NCBI GenBank assembly: GCA_951813295.1
Contig: CATOTI010000001.1
Span: forward strand, 992,001 to 1,056,000
Reading direction: 5' to 3'
Source: an uncultured Pseudomonadales bacterium
GTDB lineage: Bacteria > Pseudomonadota > Gammaproteobacteria > Pseudomonadales > Azotimanducaceae
Length of the DNA: 64,000 bases
A model generated the notes under the pieces. That model ran no database searches. It saw nothing but the letters and a program-made list of their open reading frames with translations, and was not told the DNA's origin. Every line of letters begins with the position of its first letter. Positions within the stretch are counted from its first letter, which is position 1. Shown one piece after another: positions 18,666-27,167 of this stretch. The translations under genes and the position numbers were made by a program.

Positions 18666-21263
18666 CTACGCCTCGATCGCCAACGCCTTCTCGGCGAGAA
18701 AGAGCACGTGTCCACTGTGGGCTTGCGTCTCGAGATTGCCGCCACGCTTCCTCGACATCCAGTTACGCACGCGTTCGAGCTGGTAGTGAACGCTGCTTCG
18801 GGCGACGTGGTCGGCGCCCTTTTTTGCATCCAGTAATTCGGCCAGCATGGAAACGTATTCGACTTGCAGATTCTGACGCTGTGTCGATACGTCACCGCGG
18901 AGGTCGTCGACGAAGATCGCATCGCTGAGATCATTCAGCATCGATGCGACGTCGTACTCGTTTCCGTAGAGCCGGGTATTCGTCATACGCTGCAGGGCGA
19001 CCGGATGCAGCAGGAAGTCCAGCACCCGGCGTTGCATCGCGAGCACCTGTTGGTGGAGCGGTGGATCCTCCGGCTTCCCGGAGAACCCGAACCCTCGACG
19101 TTGCGGCTGGAGACGACGCAACACCTCGGCATCCGCAAACACACCCCCCGCGAAGACGTACTCCGCCAACGCATTCATCGCCCGATGTTGTTCATCGATC
19201 GGTATGGGCTCGTAGGGCGTCGCGTCGCTCCCGGGCGGTAATCGCGTGACGTAGACGCCGCCCACGTATCCCGCGATCACGCGTGCCGCTTGACCCCATT
19301 GGCCGACCAGCCGTTGGAACCCGCTACGCAGCGGCTGCCACGTGTCGTAGTGGTCGTACCGATCGAGCATCGAGCCATGAATCTCACGGATGTGCTCGAT
19401 CCGCGTGATCGCGTAGCCAACCGCATCCGCGCCGAGATCCCACGTGTTGACCCGCGGATCGATGCCACGCCCCGGGGCGCGCATGTCATCGGCGTCGTTG
19501 CCGAAGGCGAGTTCGCGCTCGCCCGATCGCGCCAGAATCGTATCGAGGCGTTGCCGCTCCGCCGCCGGGTCGGAAAGCGCGGGCGAATAGCCGAACTCGA
19601 TCGCCCAGTCGTCGTAGGGTCCGGGCCGCGATTGATAAAAGAGCGTCTGCTCGCGCCCGGATGGGGCGACGTTGACCGCTTCGTAGTCCATGACCGAGCC
19701 AGAGAGCCCGTGCGCGGCCACCGCGACGGCATCGAACGGATCCAAGCTCATCTGGCTCGCCCGCATGTTGTGATTGAGACCGAGCGTGTGGCCAATCTCG
19801 TGCAGGATGAGCATCGAGAGAGCGTCTTCGAAAAGCTGATCCTGGAGCTCTTCGTCAACACCCTGCACATCGAGGCTCAACCTCGCGAACTGGAACTGGC
19901 TCTGCATCATCTGCCCGAGCATGCAGTGCCGGGTGGCATCGAATCCGGGATGCGAGTCTGGTTGAAGCAGTTCCTGCGTTCGGGCCAGATTCGCGACGAA
20001 GCTGAACTCCAGCATGATGTCGGCACCGAGAATCTCGCCCGTGCGCGGATTCGTGAACGACGGTCCCATCCCACCGAAAGGCGGCCGCGGCGACGAGGTC
20101 CAACGCAGCACGTTGTAGCGAATGTCGCCAGCGTCCCACTCGGCATCATCCGGCTGAGTCTCGACAGCGATCGCGTTGGAGAACCCCGCCTTTTCGAACG
20201 ATGAATTCCAGGACAGCGCGGCTTCGCGGATCGTCTCGCGAAACTCCAAAGGCGTCGTATTCTCGATCCAAAATGTAATCGGTTCGACGGGGTCGGAGAT
20301 CGCCGCGGCCGGATCCTTCTTGACGAGACGCCATCGATTGATGAGGTCGCGATACGGCGCGTGGCTATCGGAGGTGAGGTCCGTCACCTCGTTGGTGAAG
20401 TAGCCGATCCGGTAGTCGTCGAAACGGGGCTCGAAGCCGGCGTCCGGCATCGCCACGAAAGAATGTTGAATCTGGATGCTGACCGAGCGGGCATTCGTGA
20501 CGTCATCGCCACCGCGCTGTACCGGGGCGGCGTTTTCGTACACGTACTCGACCACCACTTCCGTGTTGCGCGGGTAACTTCTGACCGAGATCACCTTGCT
20601 GCGCCGCGCGTTCAGTTTGCCGAGCCCGAAGCGTTCGCCGGGCTTCGCGTTCGGATTCGGCGTCGGTTTGATCTGCTGCAAGTGCTCTTTCAACACCACG
20701 TCGTCGAAACCGATCACGATCGCCTCGTCGTCCTCCGCCACGATTTTTCGCGTCGCCAGAATCGCCGCGGTGACGTTCGCATGGCTCGCCCGAATCAGCG
20801 GGCTTTCGGGATCGAAGAAGAACTTCGCGTTCTCTTCGACAATCTCGATTCGATCGAAATGTCGTCTCAGTTCGAATACCCGCCCACCGCCGTAATTGCC
20901 TCGGAAGAGGCCGAGTTCAGCGACACCGTCGACGACGTGCGTGTGGTAGATGAACTCCTGTCCGAGCTGATCCGGGCGCACGAGCAGCTGCAACTTGCCG
21001 TCTTCGCTTCCCCGCAGCAGCGTGAAAAAACCCGCTACTTCTTCGCTGCCGTCACGGATTTCCGCCACCGTCTTCTGGTTGTCCGCACCGTTCTTCTTCT
21101 CGTCGTCGCCGGTTGTTTCTTCAGCGCCGAAGGCGAGAACCCCGAGCAGACTGACGACCGTGATGCCTACCACCTTCGAGAAACGGCCACGGAAAAAACC
21201 ACACATCGAACAAGCCCGGGTTTTGACGTACCGCCCCACTATGCCGATCCGCCTCAAGGGCAT
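18666..21263 (-). CDS. Large secreted zinc-dependent metalloprotease (DUF5117/DUF4953 type)
   Basis: This 865-residue protein has the gluzincin/metzincin-like motif HEIGHTLGLNH near residue 488, giving three zinc-binding His and a catalytic Glu. The N-terminal 400 residues match the beta-rich DUF5117-type domain that precedes such proteases. A hydrophobic segment (VVGITVVSLLGVLAFGA) near residues 31-47 looks like a signal peptide, and a shorter start at 21206 (MCGFF) would place it properly at the N-terminus. No ribosome site clearly favours either start. The protein is probably periplasmic or outer-membrane-associated. Confidence 0.85.
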   Translation of the reverse strand: MPLRRIGIVGRYVKTRACSMCGFFRGRFSKVVGITVVSLLGVLAFGAEETTGDDEKKNGADNQKTVAEIRDGSEEVAGFFTLLRGSEDGKLQLLVRPDQLGQEFIYHTHVVDGVAELGLFRGNYGGGRVFELRRHFDRIEIVEENAKFFFDPESPLIRASHANVTAAILATRKIVAEDDEAIVIGFDDVVLKEHLQQIKPTPNPNAKPGERFGLGKLNARRSKVISVRSYPRNTEVVVEYVYENAAPVQRGGDDVTNARSVSIQIQHSFVAMPDAGFEPRFDDYRIGYFTNEVTDLTSDSHAPYRDLINRWRLVKKDPAAAISDPVEPITFWIENTTPLEFRETIREAALSWNSSFEKAGFSNAIAVETQPDDAEWDAGDIRYNVLRWTSSPRPPFGGMGPSFTNPRTGEILGADIMLEFSFVANLARTQELLQPDSHPGFDATRHCMLGQMMQSQFQFARLSLDVQGVDEELQDQLFEDALSMLILHEIGHTLGLNHNMRASQMSLDPFDAVAVAAHGLSGSVMDYEAVNVAPSGREQTLFYQSRPGPYDDWAIEFGYSPALSDPAAERQRLDTILARSGERELAFGNDADDMRAPGRGIDPRVNTWDLGADAVGYAITRIEHIREIHGSMLDRYDHYDTWQPLRSGFQRLVGQWGQAARVIAGYVGGVYVTRLPPGSDATPYEPIPIDEQHRAMNALAEYVFAGGVFADAEVLRRLQPQRRGFGFSGKPEDPPLHQQVLAMQRRVLDFLLHPVALQRMTNTRLYGNEYDVASMLNDLSDAIFVDDLRGDVSTQRQNLQVEYVSMLAELLDAKKGADHVARSSVHYQLERVRNWMSRKRGGNLETQAHSGHVLFLAEKALAIEA

Positions 21264-21375
21264 CTACACGCACTTCGTCGCGACCGGACACACCATTTTC
21301 GCTGCCGACGTTGGGCGTAAACTGTCGTCGAAGGTCAAATTTCGCCCGGACGACGGGCACTGGGGGAGCTGAATA

Positions 21376-22050
21376 GTGATGGCGAGTATCGACGGCGTTG
21401 CAGTCCTCGAGAGATACTTCGAACAATCACGGGAGATGCTCGAGCTCCTCGCGGCCGAATTCGTAGACGCGCCGGCCCTCGCCGTCGACGCGGCGTCTCG
21501 AAACCTCGACACAATCGCGCCGGGGATGCCTTACCTCGATAAACCGCAAAGCCCCGTGGCCTACGCCATGTTCATCTGCGCTTCGGTGCTGAGCCTCTAC
21601 ATGCACCTTCGGACGAAAAGCGTGAACGTGCACGACTACGGCTCGAAGTACGTGGAGCTTTCGCGAATGCGACCGCAACCGCCCGGGCCCGATGAAGACG
21701 AGGAACCCGACCTCAGCGAGATGGACGCCGCGATGGCAGCGAAGAAAACCCATCCCGGCGAATTCGACATCGAGGTGGTCCAGGGCGACGGCGAAACGTT
21801 CGACTGGGGTTACAACATCAAGTCCTGCGCAATCTGCCACGTGTTCTCCCAACACGACGCAATGGATCTCGTGCCGTACATGTGTGCCTACGACGACGTC
21901 GCGAGTGACCAGGGCACCTTGGGTCTGCGCCGGACCGGCACGATCGCCTTGGGGGCGAGCCATTGCGATTTCCGTTACCAGCAAGGCAAGCCGACACAGC
22001 ACCTGGCGAACCTTTATCCGGAGCGGATCCGCCTGGTGAAAGACGCATAA
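21376..22050 (+). CDS. L-2-amino-thiazoline-4-carboxylic acid hydrolase-like protein
   Basis: This protein of about 224 residues matches the ATC-hydrolase-like family. The C-terminal block has the conserved CAICHVFSQHD, PYMCAYDD and LRRTGTIALGASHCDF motifs, with several conserved Cys, His and Asp residues. The characterised member hydrolyses 2-amino-thiazoline-4-carboxylate to S-carbamoyl-cysteine, a C-N hydrolysis. GTG (21376) and ATG (21379) are adjacent start options after a GGGGGAG ribosome site. It precedes puuE by 46 bp on the same strand, so it may join the purine/ureide pathway as an amidohydrolase; that role is inference. Confidence 0.8.
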   Translation: MMASIDGVAVLERYFEQSREMLELLAAEFVDAPALAVDAASRNLDTIAPGMPYLDKPQSPVAYAMFICASVLSLYMHLRTKSVNVHDYGSKYVELSRMRPQPPGPDEDEEPDLSEMDAAMAAKKTHPGEFDIEVVQGDGETFDWGYNIKSCAICHVFSQHDAMDLVPYMCAYDDVASDQGTLGLRRTGTIALGASHCDFRYQQGKPTQHLANLYPERIRLVKDA

Positions 22051-22096
22051 GGAATCGCGACGGCCTGGCGTCGTCGGGCGACAAGAGGCGTTCACC

Positions 22097-23029
22097 GTGA
22101 CCGACTATCCCTTCAACCGCGACTATCCCCGGGACCTGGTCGGCTACGGCGCATCACCACCGCACCCGCGCTGGCCGGGCGATGCGCGCATCGCGGTGCA
22201 GATCGTCATGAACTACGAGGAAGGCGCGGAGAACTCGGTGCTGCACGGCGACAGCCACTCCGAGACGTTTCTTTCGGAGATCATCGGCGCCCACGCCTAC
22301 GAAGCTCGTCACATGAGCATGGAGACGATCTACGAGTACGGCGCCCGCGCGGGCTTCTGGCGCCTACACAGACTCTTCACCGATTTCGATGTCCCCATCA
22401 CCGTCTACGGCGTGGCGATGGCGCTTGCGCGCAACCCCGATGCCGTCGCGGCAATGAAGGAATCCGGCTGGGAGATCGCCTCCCACGCGCACCGCTGGGT
22501 CGACCACCAGTTCATGCCCGAGGCCGAGGAGCGCGCCGAGATCGAGCGCGCAATCGAGATCCATACCGCCGTGACCGGCAGCCGACCACTCGGTTGGTAT
22601 ACCGGCCGCGACAGTCCCAACACGCGCCGACTAGTCGTCGAAGCGGGCGGTTTCCTGTACGACGCGGATGCCTACAACGACGATCTACCCTACTGGCATC
22701 CCGACTTCGAAGGTCACCTGGTGATCCCCTACACGCTGGATGCCAACGACATGCGTTTCGCCACAACACAGGGATTCAACACGGCCGATCATTTCTTCAC
22801 CTACCTGCGCGACACGTTCGACTTCCTCTACGCGGAGGGCGCGCAAGCACCAAAGATGATGAGCGTCGGGTTGCATTGTCGACTCGCCGGTCGCCCTGGA
22901 CGCGCAGTTGCGGTCAGGCGATTCCTCGAGCACGTGCTCGCGCACGAGCGTGTCTGGATCACACGCCGCGTCGACATCGCGCGGCACTGGCACGCCCATC
23001 ACGGTTTCAAGGCGAACCCAGAAAGCTGA
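22097..23029 (+). CDS. puuE: Allantoinase PuuE (polysaccharide-deacetylase fold)
   Basis: This 310-residue enzyme hydrolyses allantoin to allantoate. It belongs to the metal-independent PuuE branch of the polysaccharide deacetylase fold, with the N-terminal DYPRDLVGYG block, QIVMNYEEGAE, SHAHRWVDH and WYTGRDSPNTR motifs. The length is standard. GTG start at 22097. Its 3 prime end overlaps the convergent puuD gene by 23 bp. The neighbours on both sides complete the purine pathway, which supports the assignment. Confidence 0.93.
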   Translation: MTDYPFNRDYPRDLVGYGASPPHPRWPGDARIAVQIVMNYEEGAENSVLHGDSHSETFLSEIIGAHAYEARHMSMETIYEYGARAGFWRLHRLFTDFDVPITVYGVAMALARNPDAVAAMKESGWEIASHAHRWVDHQFMPEAEERAEIERAIEIHTAVTGSRPLGWYTGRDSPNTRRLVVEAGGFLYDADAYNDDLPYWHPDFEGHLVIPYTLDANDMRFATTQGFNTADHFFTYLRDTFDFLYAEGAQAPKMMSVGLHCRLAGRPGRAVAVRRFLEHVLAHERVWITRRVDIARHWHAHHGFKANPES

Positions 23030-24191
23030 GCAGCGCCGCGCGCTCGTCCGGGGCCATTGCCGTGAGATTCGCGAGCGGCATGAACTGCGTTTCGAGAGAC
23101 GTCACGACACGCGCGCGGTGTTCGCGCAGGTCATCGGGCGTGACGAACACGAGGCCCGCGGGCGGCACGACGTAGCCGGGCTGAGTCGGCGACGCCGCGT
23201 GGCAACCCGTACAGTGACGCGCGACGATGCCGGCCACCTGTCCAGGCGCGAGTTCCCCCGTGGACGTCGTCGCTTCCTTACGCGTCTCAATACCGAGCAG
23301 CAACACCAATGCGACGAACGCGGCCGCCGCGACGACGAGGATCATCGGCCGGTGGCGTCCGGCGTGTTTCTCGTTGAAGTAGTGGCGCGCGTATGCCGCG
23401 ACGAGCGCGAATGCGGGTACGAAGAGCCACGCCACCGCGTGGCCGTAGATGAACGCCGCATGCGTCGACAGCATGCAGAGCAGTACCGGTAGCGTGAGGT
23501 AGTTGTTCTGTGTCGACCGTTGCTTTGCAGCGGTGGCTCGGTCGACCGGCGGATCCTCGCCCCGCTCGATCGCGCTGACGAAAGCCTTCTGGGCCGGGAT
23601 GATCACGAGAAACACGTTGGCGGCCATCATTGTCGCCAACGCCGCGCCGACATGGAGCATCGCCGCACGCGCCGCGAAGGTCTCGAACGCCAGGAAGCTC
23701 AGCAACACGACAAATGGGACCATGAGCCCGAGCTGTAGCGCGACCGTGCGGGCAATCTTGCGCATGATGAGCTCATAGACCGCCAACGCGGCCGCGAGAT
23801 AGAACACGCTCGCGGCCACCGCGGCGGCGGGCGAGCGCGCCCACAGATCAGGCCCCACGAGATACGCATCCGACTGGACGTAGTAGACGATGATCAGGAG
23901 CGCCGTGCCGCTCAGCCACGTGCTGTAGGCCTCCCACTTGAACCAATGCAGATGCTTCGGCATCGGGGTCGGGTGGGTGCGGTATTTGCCGACTTCGTAA
24001 ATGCCACCCCCATGGATCGCCCAGAGTTCGCCGCTGATCCCCCTACGGTCGCGTTCCGCCGAGGGAGTGATGAGCGACAGATCGAGCCAGATGAAATAGA
24101 ACGACGCGCCGATCCACGCGATCCCGGCAATCACGTGGAACCAACGCAGGGCGAAGGCAAGCCATGTCAGGACGTCCACCTCGATCGTCAC
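23007..24191 (-). CDS. puuD: Urate hydroxylase PuuD (membrane-bound, cytochrome c domain)
   Basis: This 394-residue membrane protein oxidises urate to 5-hydroxyisourate. About eight hydrophobic helices occupy residues 1-290 (for example the N-terminal FALRWFHVIAGIAWIGASF), followed by a C-terminal cytochrome c domain with CTGCH near residue 325 and a distal Met in QFMPLANLT. This is the PuuD type, which replaces soluble uricase and passes electrons to the respiratory chain. It overlaps guaD by 4 bp and is the last gene of the minus-strand purine run. Confidence 0.93.
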   Translation of the reverse strand: MTIEVDVLTWLAFALRWFHVIAGIAWIGASFYFIWLDLSLITPSAERDRRGISGELWAIHGGGIYEVGKYRTHPTPMPKHLHWFKWEAYSTWLSGTALLIIVYYVQSDAYLVGPDLWARSPAAAVAASVFYLAAALAVYELIMRKIARTVALQLGLMVPFVVLLSFLAFETFAARAAMLHVGAALATMMAANVFLVIIPAQKAFVSAIERGEDPPVDRATAAKQRSTQNNYLTLPVLLCMLSTHAAFIYGHAVAWLFVPAFALVAAYARHYFNEKHAGRHRPMILVVAAAAFVALVLLLGIETRKEATTSTGELAPGQVAGIVARHCTGCHAASPTQPGYVVPPAGLVFVTPDDLREHRARVVTSLETQFMPLANLTAMAPDERAALLSFLGSP

Positions 24192-25516
24192 CGCACCACC
24201 TCCGTTGGCCGATCTTGCGCGGGCTGGCGTCGATGGCGGAGCACCCCGGCCACATAAGTACGCGCCACTGCATGTTCAGCGCCGAGAAAGATATAGGCGA
24301 AGACCCTCTCGGCGACCGTCGTCGCCGCCTCGATCCGCTGCGCGAGGAGCGTCCCGGGGGCCGCGTCGAGTACCACGAGATCGGCCTCGGAACCGGGCGC
24401 GAGAGTGCCGATCCTGTCGGCGAGCCCAAGCGCGTCTGCCCCGCCGCGCGTGATGGCATCGAGAGCCGCCAGCGGGTGCCAGCTTTTACCCGCCATCTGG
24501 GCCACCTTGTAGCCATCGGCAGCCGTCGCCAGGAGCGATAGATGGGTACCGCCGCCGACATCGGAACCAAGACCCATCAGGACACCACGTTCCTCCAGGC
24601 GCTCGAGGTCGAGGAGTCCGCTGCCCAGGAAGAGGTTCGACGACGGACAGAAGGCGACCGCCGCACCGGCCGCGCGCATACGTTCGAGTTCGGCGTCCGA
24701 CAAGTGGATTCCATGCGCGAAGATCGCCTTGTCCGTGAGAAGTCCGTGCCGCGCGTAAACGTCGAGGTAGTCGCTCGCCTCCGGGTAGAGCGCCAACGTC
24801 GCCGCGATCTCCTCGGGATGCTCCGAAATATGCGTTTGCAGGTAGACGTCTGGATGTCGCGCCATCACGTCGCCCGCCGCCGCGAGTTGCGCCGGCGACG
24901 ACGTGATCGCAAACCGTGGCGTCACTGCGTAGTCGAGCCGTCCCGATCCGTGCCAACGCTCGATAAGCGCGAGCGTCGCCGCCTGGCCGTCATCGGCGTC
25001 GCACAGATCGCCGGGCGCGTTTCGATCCATCAGCACTTTCCCACCGAGCATCCGCGCGTCGACCCGCGCGGCCGCGCGGAAGAAGGCGTCCGCCGCATGC
25101 GCGTGGACCGTGGTGAACGTCATCGCGGTCGTCGTACCGAACTCGAATAACCGGGCCAGGAACTGCTCGGCCACATCAATTGCGTGGGCTTCGTCCGCGA
25201 AGGCACGCTCGGCCGGGAACGCATAATCCGCGAGCCAATCCATCAGTTGCCGACCGTAGCTCGCGATGATGTCCAGCTGCGACGAGTGCACGTGCAGGTC
25301 CACCAGCCCCGGTAGAATCAGGCCCGGCCGAAGATCGTCAACGGCCTCGAGGCGTCCGCCTTCCCGTTCGAACTGATCGAGGCGCAGCACCGAGCGAATG
25401 AGCCCGTCGTCGATCGTGACCACCGCGTCGTCGAAGTAATGCACACCGTGGTGATTCTCATCGTCGGGTCGCGCGCTGAAGGAAAGCGTCGCGCCGCGCA
25501 AATGCTCGAGCGACAC
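24188..25516 (-). CDS. guaD: Guanine deaminase
   Basis: This 442-residue amidohydrolase deaminates guanine to xanthine. Metal-binding residues are in LVDLHVHSSQLD (HxH), LQTHISEHPEE, AHGIHLSD and GSDVGGGTHLSLL (the conserved Asp). The ASYGRQLMDWLADYAFPAE segment is typical of guanine deaminase rather than of chlorohydrolases. It begins 1 bp from the uraH stop and overlaps puuD by 4 bp, so it is part of one operon with xdhABC, uraD, uraH and puuD. Confidence 0.93.
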   Translation of the reverse strand: MSLEHLRGATLSFSARPDDENHHGVHYFDDAVVTIDDGLIRSVLRLDQFEREGGRLEAVDDLRPGLILPGLVDLHVHSSQLDIIASYGRQLMDWLADYAFPAERAFADEAHAIDVAEQFLARLFEFGTTTAMTFTTVHAHAADAFFRAAARVDARMLGGKVLMDRNAPGDLCDADDGQAATLALIERWHGSGRLDYAVTPRFAITSSPAQLAAAGDVMARHPDVYLQTHISEHPEEIAATLALYPEASDYLDVYARHGLLTDKAIFAHGIHLSDAELERMRAAGAAVAFCPSSNLFLGSGLLDLERLEERGVLMGLGSDVGGGTHLSLLATAADGYKVAQMAGKSWHPLAALDAITRGGADALGLADRIGTLAPGSEADLVVLDAAPGTLLAQRIEAATTVAERVFAYIFLGAEHAVARTYVAGVLRHRRQPAQDRPTEVVR

Positions 25517-25846
25517 TCAACTACCCCGGTAGGTCGTATAGCCGTTGCGATTGACGAGCAATGGAATGTGATAGTGGCCGGACTCCGGTGGATCAAAATC
25601 GATGGCGACCTCGGGATAGAGACACCGCCGACCGTTTTCCGCGTACCAGGCGCCGGTCGCGAACGTCACGCGTAGCGCATCCCCACCATCCTCGACAGAC
25701 CATCCTGTAACCCGTCCATCCGCATCCGTCGTCGCTTCGAATAGAACCTGGATCTCCGTGCCGCGTCGACGCGCCAGCGTCACGCGCATGCCGCCCGCCG
25801 GGCGACCGGCATCGAGATCCAGCACATGACTCGACAGCGTGATCAC
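25517..25846 (-). CDS. uraH: 5-Hydroxyisourate hydrolase
   Basis: This 109-residue transthyretin-like enzyme hydrolyses 5-hydroxyisourate to OHCU. The diagnostic features are the N-terminal LSSHVLDLDAGRPA segment (catalytic His), the internal HYHIPLLVN segment and the C-terminal tetrapeptide YRGS. It is cytoplasmic and has no signal peptide. It overlaps uraD by 4 bp and abuts guaD. Confidence 0.96.
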   Translation of the reverse strand: MITLSSHVLDLDAGRPAGGMRVTLARRRGTEIQVLFEATTDADGRVTGWSVEDGGDALRVTFATGAWYAENGRRCLYPEVAIDFDPPESGHYHIPLLVNRNGYTTYRGS

Positions 25847-26349
25847 GACGCGTCGAAATGCTGACGCATTCGCAGCAGCATGATGTCGCCCTGTTCACGA
25901 CTCGCGTTTTCGATTTCCGTCACACGATCGTTCTCGATTCGCGCTCGAAGCAGGCACAACATTTCCTCGGCGCTCTTCCCCGTCGCGCAGACGATGAAGA
26001 TGAACCCGTGCCGCGCGAGGTATGCCCGGTTTTCCTCCGCGAGCGCATCGAGGGTTGCATCGCTCGCGCCGAGCACCTGACCTTGTTCCGCCCGCGCACG
26101 ATCAGCGAACCGTTGGCGCAGCGCCTCACGATCACCAATCAGGGGGTGCGCGGCGAAAGCCTCGAGCCGGTCTTCGTCGGACACGTCGCCCCACGCGGTA
26201 ATCGCGGCCGACAAGACGCGATCTTCGTCGGCATACGGGCGTTGGTCGACGAGGGTCGTCGCCCATCGCTCGCTCGCACAAAACCCAGCGGCAATCTCGA
26301 GCGCGGTCTCTCGCGTCGACGCGTTGAACCTCGCCAGCGCGCCGTTCAT
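25843..26349 (-). CDS. uraD: OHCU decarboxylase
   Basis: This 168-residue all-helical enzyme converts 2-oxo-4-hydroxy-4-carboxy-5-ureidoimidazoline to S-allantoin. The catalytic His68 in AAHPLIG is seen, as is the following QARLASLAE-equivalent helix and the NRAYLARHGFIFIVCATGK segment typical of the family. It overlaps uraH at its end and xdhC at its start, each by 4 bp. Confidence 0.95.
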   Translation of the reverse strand: MNGALARFNASTRETALEIAAGFCASERWATTLVDQRPYADEDRVLSAAITAWGDVSDEDRLEAFAAHPLIGDREALRQRFADRARAEQGQVLGASDATLDALAEENRAYLARHGFIFIVCATGKSAEEMLCLLRARIENDRVTEIENASREQGDIMLLRMRQHFDAS

Positions 26350-27167
26350 TGATCGGTGCCGGGCGTTTGCACGAGCGCGGTCTTGATCTGGCGCCAGGTC
26401 AAGCCGTCCGCGCGAGGTCCTCGTTCTTCGAGGGAAAGCAACTCAGTCACGATCGACACGGCAACCGCCAGAGGTTCCTTGCGGGCCAGCGGCGTGCCGA
26501 CCGGGCAGCGCACGCGCGAGATGTCCTCGGCATCAAAACCGTCGCGGTTCAGGCGATCCGAGAACCGCCGCCATTTGGTCGTCGACCCGATCAACCCGAT
26601 GGAACGCGCCGACTGTCTAAGCAGCGCGCATATGAGTTCGAAATCGAGCTGATGATCGTGCGTGAGGACGAGCGCATGACCGACATCAGCTTGCTCCATA
26701 ACCCATGCCACGGGCGCATCGCACCGGATCGCGCCGACTTCGTCGGCAAGCGCACGGTTGTCGAGCCATGTCACGTGTACATCGAGCTCACGCAAGAGAC
26801 GCACGACCTCTCGCCCGACATGGCCCGCGCCGAATACGGTCACGGCAAAAGACGGCGCGAAGCTCTCGTACAGCACTGTCACGCTCCCGCCACAACACTG
26901 CAGCGCGGCAGCCGCGAGCGGGAACTGGCGGATCGTTTGCTGATCACGCGCCTCATCGAGCAGGCGGCGTGCCTCGTCGATCACAAGGAGCTCGAGCTGA
27001 CCGCCACCGAGCGTGTCATGAACGCCATCGGCCGAGACGACGATTTTTGCGCCCGGATTTCGCGGCGTCGATCCCGTCGTCGCGAGGATGGTGGCCACGA
27101 CGAAAGCCTCGCCACGCCCCGCGAGGTCGGCGCTCGCCTCGAACCAACGCTTGGTCGACACGTTCAC
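26346..27167 (-). CDS. xdhC: Xanthine dehydrogenase accessory protein XdhC
   Basis: This 273-residue maturation factor binds molybdenum cofactor and delivers the sulfurated form to the XdhB subunit. It has the N-terminal TTGSTPRNPGAK motif, the LGGGQLE motif, the CCGG pair used for cofactor handling, and a Rossmann segment FGAGHVG. The start is set at GTG 27167, which overlaps the xdhB stop in a GTGA arrangement; the frame opens farther upstream but only with sequence antisense or alternative to xdhB. Confidence 0.93.
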   Translation of the reverse strand: MNVSTKRWFEASADLAGRGEAFVVATILATTGSTPRNPGAKIVVSADGVHDTLGGGQLELLVIDEARRLLDEARDQQTIRQFPLAAAALQCCGGSVTVLYESFAPSFAVTVFGAGHVGREVVRLLRELDVHVTWLDNRALADEVGAIRCDAPVAWVMEQADVGHALVLTHDHQLDFELICALLRQSARSIGLIGSTTKWRRFSDRLNRDGFDAEDISRVRCPVGTPLARKEPLAVAVSIVTELLSLEERGPRADGLTWRQIKTALVQTPGTDQ

